This document shows positions 50,801-59,442 of a DNA stretch of 64,000 bases, piece by piece (within the stretch, counting starts at the first letter, position 1; every line of letters begins with the position of its first letter). Where the stretch lies: the NCBI RefSeq assembly GCF_008632125.1, contig NZ_VWRN01000045.1:327116-391115 (forward strand), read 5' to 3'. The translations under genes were made by a program, and so were the position numbers. This stretch comes from Cupriavidus cauae. GTDB lineage: Bacteria > Pseudomonadota > Gammaproteobacteria > Burkholderiales > Burkholderiaceae. Below the pieces are notes generated by a model. The model saw nothing but the letters and a program-made list of their open reading frames with translations. It had not been told where the DNA came from and ran no database searches.

Positions 50801-51127
50801 ATGCTCTCCACCGCCTCCGCACTGTTGCTGTTTGCCTTGACAATGCTCGGACTCTGGCTCGTCTCCTGGTCCCGGCGAGCGGGAGCCCGGCATGCGCGCG
50901 CCAAGGCTGAAGAGGAGGCGCGCATCCTCACCGCGCTCGTCGACGTGAGTCGCTACGCTGGGCAGCCGGTGGACCGCCTCAAGGAAGTCCTTGGGGACCG
51001 ATGCCGCTATAGCTCCTTTGATTTTGGCGCATTCACTCTGGAATGGGACATCGGCCAGGTCCAGATCATTGCCTGGTGCCGGGGGAGCGAGTGTGAATCG
51101 ATGGAGATCCTGCCGCGGTCGAACTAG
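50801..51127 (+). CDS. Small membrane-anchored protein, unknown
   Basis: A 108-residue protein with one N-terminal helix (about 5-25, SALLLFALTMLGLWLVSW), then a basic segment and a soluble C-terminal part (LDRCRYSSFDF-like region, DIGQVQIIAWCRGSECESMEIL). Reading frame is chosen by this sensible hydrophobic pattern; no ribosome site is clear. It does not match a family I know. It is a separate unit between the DUF1097 gene and the cyclase gene. Confidence 0.5.
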   Translation: MLSTASALLLFALTMLGLWLVSWSRRAGARHARAKAEEEARILTALVDVSRYAGQPVDRLKEVLGDRCRYSSFDFGAFTLEWDIGQVQIIAWCRGSECESMEILPRSN

Positions 51128-51256
51128 CCGGTTGCCGAGCTGACCGATCCATCGACCCTTGCGTACGATTCAAAGGTCTTTCGCAGCCGGGCCGGTTTTT
51201 CGCAGTCAAGCGCCACAGCAGAATCGTGATTCGATCGTCAGAGAGCGGAGAACACG

Positions 51257-52192
51257 ATGAAAGCGAAGCACGGAATTGCGATGGCGGTGATATTGGCGGC
51301 AACGGCTCACGGCGCATGGGCGGCCGACTGGTATCCCTCGCAGTTTGGACCGGACGATGAAATCGGCGCGGCCAACCTGTTGACGCCCGACGTCGTCCGG
51401 CAGGCCGCCGGGCTGGTCAAGACCGGCAAGACCTATGCGCTCGGCGTTCCGGTCAGCAAGGATCTGCCGGCATTCCGGCATCGCAGCTTCAAGCTGTACA
51501 ACATCCAGCCCGGGGAGCAGGCCGGCCAGACCCTGGGGCCGAACCGTTTTACGTTCAACGATGAGCTCGCCGTGGCGTGGACCGGCGTCGGCACCCAGCT
51601 CAATGGCATCGGGCATATCGGTATCGACAACGTCTACTACAACGGCAATCGCGCGGTGGACTTCGTCACGGTGGAAGGCGTGAAGAAGCTCGGCGTGGAA
51701 AAGGTACCGCCGATCGTCACGCGGGGCGTGGTGCTGGACATGACCGCGCATTATGGCAAGGCCATCGTGCCGGGCGGAACGGAATTCAAGGTTGCCGATA
51801 TCCAGGCCGTGCTCAAGCGTCAGGGCGTCACGCTGCGCAAGGGCGATGTCGTGCTGTTCCACACCGGATGGCTCGAACTGATCGGCAAGGACAACAAGCA
51901 GTTCCTCGAGGTGGAACCGGGCATCGGCATGGAGGCGGCGCGATGGCTCGCCGACCAGGGCATCGTGGCGTTCGGTGGCGACACCTGGGCCTCGGAGGTG
52001 TACCCGAATCCGAGCGGCGAAGAGTTTCCGGTCAATCAGTTCATGCTGGCCAAGCGTGGCATCTATAACCTCGAACTGATCGACAGCCGCGCGCTGGTGC
52101 GTGACAAGGCGTGGGAATTCCTGTTCGTGCTGGGCCAGCCACGCTATGTCGGCTCGACCCAGGTCAACGTGAATCCGGTAGCGATCCGCTGA
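51257..52192 (+). CDS. Secreted cyclase family protein (kynurenine formamidase-like)
   Basis: A 311-residue protein with a signal peptide (ends near AWAA) and a cyclase/formamidase fold: FGPDDEIGAANLLTP, GVGTQLNGIGHIGIDNVYYNG, GGDTWASEVYPNP. The usual metal motif HxGTHxDxPxH is here GVGTQLNGIGHIG, with Gln in place of one His, as in a subgroup of periplasmic relatives. Such enzymes hydrolyse formamides or cyclic amides. Its 3' end overlaps the TctE gene end on the other strand by 29 bp, so transcripts converge. Confidence 0.85.
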   Translation: MKAKHGIAMAVILAATAHGAWAADWYPSQFGPDDEIGAANLLTPDVVRQAAGLVKTGKTYALGVPVSKDLPAFRHRSFKLYNIQPGEQAGQTLGPNRFTFNDELAVAWTGVGTQLNGIGHIGIDNVYYNGNRAVDFVTVEGVKKLGVEKVPPIVTRGVVLDMTAHYGKAIVPGGTEFKVADIQAVLKRQGVTLRKGDVVLFHTGWLELIGKDNKQFLEVEPGIGMEAARWLADQGIVAFGGDTWASEVYPNPSGEEFPVNQFMLAKRGIYNLELIDSRALVRDKAWEFLFVLGQPRYVGSTQVNVNPVAIR

Positions 52193-53615
52193 CACGGCCG
52201 GGCGCGCTGGCGGCAGGCAATTCGATACGGACCCGAAGTCCTCGTCCATCCGGCCCGTCTTCCAGCAGCACGCGTCCGCCGTGCGCTTCGCAGATCTGCC
52301 GCACGATTGCCAGACCGAGTCCACTGCCCGGAGACCGCGAGCCGCCGAGGCGCGCGAATCGTTCGAATGCCTTGGCCCGCATCGCCGGCGCAATGCCGGG
52401 GCCACTGTCGTCCACCAGCACCTGATGCGTGGTGGCCCCCGCCATCACCGTCACTTCCACCCGTCCGCCCGCGGGCGTGTATTGCACGGCATTGTCCAGA
52501 ACATTGGCCAGCATTTCGCGCAGCATGCCTTCGTCGCCGTTGACGTAGGCATGCATCTGGTCGGAGGCGCTCAGGCCAAAGTCCAGCTGCCGATCGCGCG
52601 CCGCGAGATACCACTCGGCCGACACCGCCCGGCACAGCGCCGTCAGGTCCAGCCGTTGCAGCGCGGCGCCCTGCGCGGCATGCGGCGGTTGGGCATCGGT
52701 ACGCGCCAACGCCAGCAGCTGGTTGGTCAGCCGGATGGTGCGGTCAATGGCGTCCCGGATCTCGCGCCATTCCGGCTTGGCCTGATAGGTCCGCACGGCA
52801 TGGTCTGCCTGCGTTCTGACCAGCGCGAGCGCGGTGCGCAACTGATGCGAGGCATCGTCGAGGAACTGCGATTGCCGCGAGACCATGCCGCGCAGGCTGT
52901 CCAGATAGCTGTTCAACGAGGCGAGAAGGGGATGGATTTCCCGCGGCAGTTCGGGAACGTCGATCGGATCCAGACTGGCGGTGTCGCGGGCCCGTAGCGT
53001 GGCCTCGATGTTCTTCAGCGGCCGCAGTGCGACATGCACGGCCAGCGCGATCAGCGCAAGCGAGGCGGCGATCAACAGCGCCTGCTGCCACAGCGTGGTG
53101 GCCAGCAGCCGCATCGCCATGTCGTCGCGCATTTCCAGCGTTTCGCCGACTTCGACCAGGGCGATGCCGCCATCGCCGGCGCCCGCGACCGGTTGCCATA
53201 ATGCCGCGACGCGCAGCGGCGTGCCGAGGTAATCGGTATTGTAGAAATGCACGAGGGCAGGGTAGTGGTCGCTGCGCGGCACGTCCTTGGGCATCGGCGG
53301 CAAATCCCGGTCACCGGAAACAAAACGCCCCGCCGGATCGCGGACCCGATAGAAAATGCGGCCCCGGATATCGACCTGGAAGGTGTCCAGTGCGACATAG
53401 GGAACGTCCACCACCAACTGGTGATTGCGATAGTCGAGCCGCTCCGCGATGGCGCGCGCGGAAGCCAGCAGCGTGCGGTCATGGGCCTGATTGGCTTCGG
53501 ACAACGCGGTGCGATACGAGGTGAAAGCGGTAAAGATGCCGACCGCGACCAGCGGGATGGTCAAGCGCCAAAGCAGACGCCGGCGCAGGCTGTGCCGACG
53601 CTCAGTCGCTGCCAT
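52164..53615 (-). CDS. tctE: TctE-like sensor histidine kinase
   Basis: A 483-residue sensor of the TctE/QseC group: membrane helices near 14-34 and 180-198, a periplasmic sensing loop between, HAMP, and kinase domain. The phosphorylated residue is His257 (DDASHQLRTALALVRTQA); relatives have LRTPLA, so Pro is replaced by Ala at residue 262. Catalytic boxes are NVLDNAVQYTPAG, DSGPGIAP and GSGLGLAIVRQI. It overlaps the 3' end of tctD by 14 bp. It likely senses the tricarboxylate-like ligand that the adjacent TctCBA takes up. Confidence 0.88.
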   Translation of the reverse strand: MAATERRHSLRRRLLWRLTIPLVAVGIFTAFTSYRTALSEANQAHDRTLLASARAIAERLDYRNHQLVVDVPYVALDTFQVDIRGRIFYRVRDPAGRFVSGDRDLPPMPKDVPRSDHYPALVHFYNTDYLGTPLRVAALWQPVAGAGDGGIALVEVGETLEMRDDMAMRLLATTLWQQALLIAASLALIALAVHVALRPLKNIEATLRARDTASLDPIDVPELPREIHPLLASLNSYLDSLRGMVSRQSQFLDDASHQLRTALALVRTQADHAVRTYQAKPEWREIRDAIDRTIRLTNQLLALARTDAQPPHAAQGAALQRLDLTALCRAVSAEWYLAARDRQLDFGLSASDQMHAYVNGDEGMLREMLANVLDNAVQYTPAGGRVEVTVMAGATTHQVLVDDSGPGIAPAMRAKAFERFARLGGSRSPGSGLGLAIVRQICEAHGGRVLLEDGPDGRGLRVRIELPAASAPGRVSGSLPDSR

Positions 53616-54276
53616 GATTCGATTCGAGCAGGTAGCCAATGCCCCGGACGGCGGTGATGGTCGTTTTGCTGTCGCGCAGCTTCTTGCGTACGCGGGATAC
53701 GTAGAGCTCGATGGCCTCGGGATTGACTTCGTCATCCAGCGAGAACACCCGACCGAGCAGGCTTTCGCGTGTTACCACGCGGCCGGCGCGGATAAACAGC
53801 GCTTCCAGAACCGCATGTTCGCGCCGCGACAGCATCAGCGGCGCATCGCGCAGCAGGAAGATGCGCTCGACCGAGTCGAAGGCGAGATCGCCGAAGCGCG
53901 TCACCGGCTGGCCACCATGGGTGCGCCGCAACTGGGCCTTGATGCGCGCGCTCAATTCTCCAAGGTCGAAGGGCTTGGCGATATAGTCGTCGGCGCCCAG
54001 GTCCAGGCCCTTGATGCGGTCGGCAACTTCGGTGCGCGCGGTCAGAATCAGGATAGGCGCGCCGACGCCGCGCGCCCTGGCTATCCGCAGGACTTCCAGG
54101 CCATCGATGCCGGGCAATGACAGGTCGAGCAGGATCACACCGTAAGGCTGCTCCTGCAGCATCGTCAGGGCAGTTTCTCCATCGGGGACATGATCCATGT
54201 CGAATCCGTCCGCCCGCAAGGATTTGACCATCCAGGCAGCAAGCTCCTGATGATCCTCGATCAGCAATAAGCGCAT
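53602..54276 (-). CDS. tctD: TctD-like response regulator
   Basis: A 224-residue OmpR-class regulator. Phospho-acceptor Asp51 is in ILLDLSLPGIDGLEVL, with EDH at the start, the Thr in LILTARTE and Lys in YIAKPFD; the winged helix is at the C-terminus (LSRREHAVLEALF, RVRKKLRD). It precedes tctE in the same operon and is divergent from tctCBA. By analogy with other tctDE systems it activates the transporter genes when citrate or another carboxylate is present. Confidence 0.92.
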   Translation of the reverse strand: MRLLLIEDHQELAAWMVKSLRADGFDMDHVPDGETALTMLQEQPYGVILLDLSLPGIDGLEVLRIARARGVGAPILILTARTEVADRIKGLDLGADDYIAKPFDLGELSARIKAQLRRTHGGQPVTRFGDLAFDSVERIFLLRDAPLMLSRREHAVLEALFIRAGRVVTRESLLGRVFSLDDEVNPEAIELYVSRVRKKLRDSKTTITAVRGIGYLLESNHGSD

Positions 54277-54410
54277 GGAATAGGGTAAACGCTAGGCCGT
54301 GACAGTCGCGATGACAGGCTCGCGACAGCATCGGGCTCTACGATACGGCCAATCGCGCCGAAGTCAATTCGTGTTCGCGCGCCATAACAACGACCGGACC
54401 AGGAGACCCC
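54277..54410. promoter_or_regulatory. Divergent tctD/tctC control region
   Basis: A 134-bp gap between tctD (minus) and tctC (plus). It must hold both promoters and the TctD site. The repeated TGACAG/CGACAG motifs at 54300-54330 are suggestive but not conclusive. Confidence 0.5.
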
Positions 54411-55388
54411 ATGACCGCCATTCCCAAGCTCGTCGCCGCCATGCTCGCCGCAGGGGCGATGCTGTCCACGAACGCCCAGGCCCAGCCATCGCGCCCCGAA
54501 TGCATCGCGCCGGCCAAGCCCGGGGGCGGTTTTGACCTGACCTGCAAGCTGGCACAAACCGCGCTGCAGGACGGCGGCCAGTTGAAGAGCCCGATGCGCG
54601 TGACCTATATGCCGGGCGGCATCGGCGCGGTCGCCTATAACGCCGTCGTGGCACAGCGGCCGGCCGATGGCCAGGCCATCGTCGCTTTCTCCAGCGGCTC
54701 GTTGCTGAACCTGGCCCACGGCAAGTTCGGCAAATACGGGCCGGACGACGTCAAGTGGCTGGCCGCCATCGGTACCGACTACGGCATGGTCGCGGTCGCC
54801 GCCAACTCGCCGTACAAGACGCTGAAGGACCTGATGGCCGCGATGAAGGCCGATCCGCAGAAGGTGGTGTTTGGCGCGGGCGGTTCGGTCGGCAGCCAGG
54901 ACTGGATGAAGGCGGCGCTCGTTGCCAAGCAGGCCGGCGTCGAGCATCGCACGATGCGCTACGTCGCCTTCGAGGGCGGCGGAGAGGCCATCACGGCCTT
55001 GCTCGGCAACCATGTGCAGGTCGTGCCCGGGGACATCGGCGAGGTCGCGGGCATGCTCGAGGCCGGCAAGATCCGCGTGCTCGCGGTGCTGGCCGACAAG
55101 CGCCTGCCCGGCAAGCTGGCGGCGATTCCGACCGCGAAGGAGCAGGGCTTCGATGTCCAATGGCCCATCGTGCGCGGCTTCTATATGGGGCCGAAGGTGC
55201 CCGATGCCGAGTTCCAATGGTGGAGCACTGCGTTCCGGAACTTGCTGGCCTCGCGCCAGTTTGGCGAAGCGCTCGACGCCAGGGGCCTCTTTCCGTTTGC
55301 CAAGACCGGCCCGGAACTGGACAGCTATGTGAAGGCCGAAGTCGCCCGCTACCAGACGCTGGCGCGCGAGTTTGGCCTGATGAAGTAA
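54411..55388 (+). CDS. tctC: Tricarboxylate transporter receptor TctC
   Basis: A 325-residue periplasmic receptor of the TTT family. The signal peptide ends near NAQA. Compared with free-standing Bug proteins it has the TctC-type ligand loops (CIAPAKPGGGFDLTCKLAQ, MRVTYMPGGIGAVAYN, ERPADGQAIV-like segment). It is followed by tctB and tctA and flanked by tctDE, the full citrate-type system. It captures citrate or a similar di/tricarboxylate for the membrane pair. Confidence 0.93.
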   Translation: MTAIPKLVAAMLAAGAMLSTNAQAQPSRPECIAPAKPGGGFDLTCKLAQTALQDGGQLKSPMRVTYMPGGIGAVAYNAVVAQRPADGQAIVAFSSGSLLNLAHGKFGKYGPDDVKWLAAIGTDYGMVAVAANSPYKTLKDLMAAMKADPQKVVFGAGGSVGSQDWMKAALVAKQAGVEHRTMRYVAFEGGGEAITALLGNHVQVVPGDIGEVAGMLEAGKIRVLAVLADKRLPGKLAAIPTAKEQGFDVQWPIVRGFYMGPKVPDAEFQWWSTAFRNLLASRQFGEALDARGLFPFAKTGPELDSYVKAEVARYQTLAREFGLMK

Positions 55389-55460
55389 AGCGGGCCGCCG
55401 GGACGCCCGGCATCTCCCTTGGGCCGCGCTCGCGGCCACCCCAAACACCCTGAGACATCG

Positions 55461-55904
55461 ATGAATAGTGATCGCGTTTTCGCCATCGCGTGGCTGCTGC
55501 TGAGCGCCGCCGCCGCGTGGGTGGCCACGGGATTTACCGCCGAGTTCAGCTACGAGCCGGTGGGGCCGCGGGCCTTCCCGCTGCTGCTGTGCGTGCTGAT
55601 GGCACTGTGCAGTATCTGGTTGCTTGTCTTTCCGGGGCCCAAGGTCGCCTGGCCCGAGCGCGGTGGCGCCTTCCGGCTGGCCATCATGGTGGCTGCACTG
55701 CTGGCGTATGCACTGGTGTTCCAGTGGCTCGGCTTTGCCATTGCCACCGCCTTGCTGACGATCGTGCTGGGCCGGCTGTTCGGCGGCGGGTGGATGGCCT
55801 GCGTGGCGACCGGCGCGCTGATGGGCATTAGCCTGTTTTTCCTGTTCGATCGCTGGCTGGAAGTCACGCTGCCGATCGGCACCCTGATCGAGGGCCTGCT
55901 ATGA
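55461..55904 (+). CDS. tctB: Tricarboxylate transporter small membrane subunit TctB
   Basis: A 147-residue membrane protein with four predicted helices (near 8-25, 38-55, 73-100, 108-142). The TctB family is recognisable by its GPRAFPLLL segment and by its fixed place between tctC and tctA. The start ATG at 55461 follows CCTGAGACATCG, with only a modest ribosome site. Its last bases overlap the tctA start (ATGA). Confidence 0.9.
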   Translation: MNSDRVFAIAWLLLSAAAAWVATGFTAEFSYEPVGPRAFPLLLCVLMALCSIWLLVFPGPKVAWPERGGAFRLAIMVAALLAYALVFQWLGFAIATALLTIVLGRLFGGGWMACVATGALMGISLFFLFDRWLEVTLPIGTLIEGLL

Positions 55905-57406
55905 GCGCGTTCGAACATCTGCTGCACGGTTTCGGCATTGCGTCGCAATGGTCGAACCTGCTGGTGGCCGCGATCGGGGCCTTTATCGGAACGCTGGTCG
56001 GCATGCTGCCGGGGCTGGGTCCGATCAACGGCGTCGCCATTCTGCTGCCGCTGGCTTATGCGATGAAGCTGCCGCCGGAGACCGCTCTGATTCTGCTGGC
56101 CGCCGTCTATATGGGATGCGAGTACGGCGGCCGCATCTCGTCGATTCTGCTCAATGTGCCGGGCGACGCCGGTGCCATCATGACGGCGATCGACGGCTAC
56201 CCGATGGCGCGCAAGGGACTGGCCGGCGTGGCGCTGTCCATCTCCGCGTGGAGTTCGTTTGTCGGATCGGTGATTGCCACCCTCGGCCTGGTGATCTTCG
56301 CGCCGGTGCTTGCCGACTGGGCGGTGGCCTTCGGTCCCGCCGAATACTGCGCGCTGATGATCTTTGCCATCGCGTGCCTGGCTGGCATGGTTGGCGACAA
56401 GCCGGTCCGCACATTGCTGGCGGCATTGATCGGCCTGACGCTGGCCACCGTCGGTGTCGACGCCAATAGCGGCGTGTACCGCTTCACCTTCGACAACGTG
56501 CACCTGTCCGATGGCATCCAGTTCATCGTGGTGGTGATCGGGTTTTTCTCGGTCAGCGAGCTGATGCTGATGTTGGAGCAGCATACCGAGACGGGGCAGC
56601 AACTGGTCAAGAACACCGGCCGCATGATGTTCAATGCGCGGGAGGCCGCGCAGACGTGGTGGTGCACGGTTCGTTCGTCGGTGATCGGCTTCTTTGTCGG
56701 CGTGCTGCCGGGAGCGGGGGCCACCATTGCCAGCGCGATCACCTATATGACCGAGAAGCGCATCTACGGCAGCAACGGAACCTTCGGCCACGGCGATATT
56801 CGCGGCGTGGCGGCGCCCGAGGCGGCCAACAACGCCTCGGCGACCGGCTCCTTCGTGCCGATGCTGACCCTCGGCGTGCCCGGCTCGGGTACGACCGCAG
56901 TGATGATGGGCGCGCTGACGCTGTACAACATCACGCCCGGCCCAATGCTGTTTACCCAGCAGCCGGATATCGTCTGGGGCCTGATCGCCTCGCTGTTCAT
57001 CGGCAACGTGATGCTGCTGGTGCTGAATATCCCGCTGGTCAATCTGTTCGCGCGTGCATTGTCCACACCGATGTGGATGCTGGTGCCAGCCATCGCCGCG
57101 ATCAGTGCCATCGGCGTCTATGCCGTGCATGCGACCACCTTCGACCTGGTGCTGATGACGGTGCTCGGCGTGTTCGGCTATATCCTGCGCAAGATGGATT
57201 TCCCGATGTCCGCGCTGATCCTCGGTTTCGTGCTGGGCGAAATGCTGGAACAGAATCTGCGCCGCGCCTTGTCCATCTCGAATGGCGACGTGGCGGTGTT
57301 GTGGTCGAGCCCGATTTCGGCGGGGCTGCTGCTGGCGTCGGGGACGATGTTGATTGCTCCGTTTCTTGTTCGGCGGTTGCGCGGGGCGCGGAGGCAGGTT
57401 GCGTAA
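55901..57406 (+). CDS. tctA: Tricarboxylate transporter large membrane subunit TctA
   Basis: A 501-residue permease with about twelve helices. TctA-type segments are GTLVGMLPGLGPINGVAILLPLAYAMKLPPETALILLAAVYMGCEYGGRISSILLNVPGDAGA near the N-terminus and the repeated GVLPGAGATIASAITYMTEKRI and LGVPGSGTTAVMMGAL. It translocates the tricarboxylate delivered by TctC, using the proton or sodium gradient. Start overlaps the tctB stop by four bases. Confidence 0.95.
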   Translation: MSAFEHLLHGFGIASQWSNLLVAAIGAFIGTLVGMLPGLGPINGVAILLPLAYAMKLPPETALILLAAVYMGCEYGGRISSILLNVPGDAGAIMTAIDGYPMARKGLAGVALSISAWSSFVGSVIATLGLVIFAPVLADWAVAFGPAEYCALMIFAIACLAGMVGDKPVRTLLAALIGLTLATVGVDANSGVYRFTFDNVHLSDGIQFIVVVIGFFSVSELMLMLEQHTETGQQLVKNTGRMMFNAREAAQTWWCTVRSSVIGFFVGVLPGAGATIASAITYMTEKRIYGSNGTFGHGDIRGVAAPEAANNASATGSFVPMLTLGVPGSGTTAVMMGALTLYNITPGPMLFTQQPDIVWGLIASLFIGNVMLLVLNIPLVNLFARALSTPMWMLVPAIAAISAIGVYAVHATTFDLVLMTVLGVFGYILRKMDFPMSALILGFVLGEMLEQNLRRALSISNGDVAVLWSSPISAGLLLASGTMLIAPFLVRRLRGARRQVA

Positions 57407-57484
57407 TCACGACGTGGATTTTCGCTGACTGCTATCATGAAATGGCCAGAAAAAACCGCTACAACGTTCTGCGATACCAGCGAT

Positions 57485-57910
57485 ATGAAACACCCAGAAG
57501 AAGCGTTGCGAGCGTTTCAGAACGCGTGGAATCGGCACGATATGGAATCCTTCGCAGCATTGTTCCATGAGGATGCGACATTCGTGAACCGGTTTGGGCG
57601 CTACGTGCGCGGCGTCGAGGCGATTGTCGAGATGCACGCTCCGATTCACGCAACGATCTACAGTGATTCCACGCTCGAAAACGAACTGATACACGTGGTG
57701 ACCATCGGCCCCGAAGCGGTGGTGATGCATTTTTGGAGTCGACTGACGGCTGGAACGGCTCATCCAGCGGGCCCGCATGCTGTGGATACAGTGATCCTTG
57801 CGGTGCTGACGCGACAGGAGGGCGATTGGCGAATCAAGGCGCTGGAGAATGTCACCGTGACGGATCCTCGCACCGGCGAGCCGAAGTTGAGAGAGGAGCT
57901 GAAGGATTGA
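57485..57910 (+). CDS. SnoaL/DUF4440-like NTF2-fold protein
   Basis: A small protein of 141 residues with the NTF2-like fold used by SnoaL-type cyclases and DUF4440 proteins: HPEEALRAFQNAWNRHDMESFAALFHEDATFVNRFG and WRIKALENVTV. The start MKHPEEAL is preferred; an ATG 16 codons upstream is possible and no ribosome site distinguishes them. It lies after tctA and ends 41 bp before the hydrolase gene on the opposite strand. Base composition is slightly less GC-rich than neighbours. Function is unknown. Confidence 0.7.
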   Translation: MKHPEEALRAFQNAWNRHDMESFAALFHEDATFVNRFGRYVRGVEAIVEMHAPIHATIYSDSTLENELIHVVTIGPEAVVMHFWSRLTAGTAHPAGPHAVDTVILAVLTRQEGDWRIKALENVTVTDPRTGEPKLREELKD

Positions 57911-57951
57911 ATCTGTCGAGAGGCGAGTTCAACTCGATGCACGGATATCCG

Positions 57952-59442
57952 CTACGACACCGCCGCCTCCTCCCTGGCCCGCAGCTCCTGCACGAGGCTG
58001 ACGTAGGCCTGCATGGCCGCCTGCGTCGTCATGCCCTTGCGCGCGGCCCAGGCATCGTATTTGGCGCGGCCCACGACATCCATGACGCCGGGGCGCTCGC
58101 CCACCACGTCACCGATGCTGCCTTGCTTGTAGAGCGCGTAGAGGGCCAGCAGCGTGTCGTTGTCCGGCGCCTGGCGCAGCGTCTTTGACAGTGCCGCCGC
58201 TTCCGAGAACGCCTTTTCCTGCGGGCTCGGGCCCTCGGGAACCGGCTCGCCGCCGAAGAAGCGGTCTTCCAGCGTGACATCGTCGGGAAACCAGCGCGCC
58301 TCCAGCAGCTTGCCGGCGCGCATTGCAAGCGCCAGCACGCCGGGCGATGCAAGCGCCTCGCCGGCCATCAGCGTGGCCGGCAACACCGCCACGCCGGCGT
58401 TCGGGCTCGGCATGCCGAAGGCGCCGAAGCGCAACGGCGGCTCGCCCATCGCCCAGCCCTTGAGCCGGGCGAGGCCTTTGCCGCCGCGATAGACGCCCGT
58501 CGCGCGGTTCGCACCCGGTTGCAGCCACGCAAAGTCCGGAATGCCGGCGGCGTAGAGGCCCGCGAAATCTCCGGATTCGAGCAGGCGCCGGGCGGTTTCG
58601 AGCAGCGCCAGTACCTCGGCGGGCGTCATGGCCGCGTCCACCGGTCCCATGCCGAGCGAGGCCGCGGCCGTGACATCGAAGAATTCCAGCACGTTGCGGG
58701 CGACGATTTCGCGATCGTTGTCGACGCAGACCATGTGGTAGCTGTCCTCGAGCACCACCATGCGGGCCAGGCCGGCGCGCTTCCTGCCGCCGATGTGTTC
58801 GACGAGGTAAGTGGCCGAGCGCAGGCTGGTCAGCTCGTCCTCGCGCGCATGGACAACCAGCGTCGGGCAGGCGATCCGGTCCAGGCCCGTCATGACGAAG
58901 CCTCGCAGCCGGTCGACTTCGCGGATGCAGGCGAGCGGCACCCATCCATAGTGGAAGTTCTCGCCGCGTTCGAACTTGGCCTTGACGATGGCGCGCAGCT
59001 GCTCGTTCTTGATGCCGTACGGGTCTTCTTCCATGACCTTCATCCGCGCCGGCACGCCCGGTACGCGATAGAGCAGGCTGCGCGCACCGCGATACCAAGG
59101 CGTGGCCCAGCCGTCGATGTAGACGGGCGGCGCCAGCACCACGAGCTTCCCCTTGGCATGGCGTTCCCGCTTGGCGGTTTCCACCGCCAGCAGCGATCCC
59201 ATGCACATGCCCATCAGATGCAGCACGTCATGCTGGCCGATGATTTCGTGGTACTTCGCCCGCACCGCTTCGAGCCAGTCCTCCGCGCGCACGTCGACGA
59301 GGTCTTCCGGCTTCGTTCCGTGACCCGGCAAGGTCAGCGAATGCGTGACGAATCCCGCGTTCTTGAGCCGCTTGTGCATCGAGCCCAGGTCGTACTGGGT
59401 GCCGCCCAGACCGTGGATCAGGAAGACGCCGGGCTCACGCAT
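57952..59442 (-). CDS. Alpha/beta hydrolase (Cys nucleophile)-NTF2-ACBP three-domain protein
   Basis: A 496-residue fusion. Residues 1-260 form an alpha/beta hydrolase: HGLGG oxyanion region, the nucleophile elbow G78-M-C80-M-G82, acid Asp202 and His236. The nucleophile is Cys, as in PHA synthases, not the usual Ser. Residues about 275-400 look like an NTF2/SnoaL fold. Residues about 405-490 match acyl-CoA-binding protein: LALYALYKQGSIGDV, ERPGVMDVVGRAKYDAW. The ACBP domain suggests an acyl-CoA substrate, hence a thioesterase or acyltransferase (inference). The start is the ATG at 59442 within the end of the sensor gene; an upstream in-frame ATG at 59505 lies inside that gene. Confidence 0.85.
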   Translation of the reverse strand: MREPGVFLIHGLGGTQYDLGSMHKRLKNAGFVTHSLTLPGHGTKPEDLVDVRAEDWLEAVRAKYHEIIGQHDVLHLMGMCMGSLLAVETAKRERHAKGKLVVLAPPVYIDGWATPWYRGARSLLYRVPGVPARMKVMEEDPYGIKNEQLRAIVKAKFERGENFHYGWVPLACIREVDRLRGFVMTGLDRIACPTLVVHAREDELTSLRSATYLVEHIGGRKRAGLARMVVLEDSYHMVCVDNDREIVARNVLEFFDVTAAASLGMGPVDAAMTPAEVLALLETARRLLESGDFAGLYAAGIPDFAWLQPGANRATGVYRGGKGLARLKGWAMGEPPLRFGAFGMPSPNAGVAVLPATLMAGEALASPGVLALAMRAGKLLEARWFPDDVTLEDRFFGGEPVPEGPSPQEKAFSEAAALSKTLRQAPDNDTLLALYALYKQGSIGDVVGERPGVMDVVGRAKYDAWAARKGMTTQAAMQAYVSLVQELRAREEAAVS

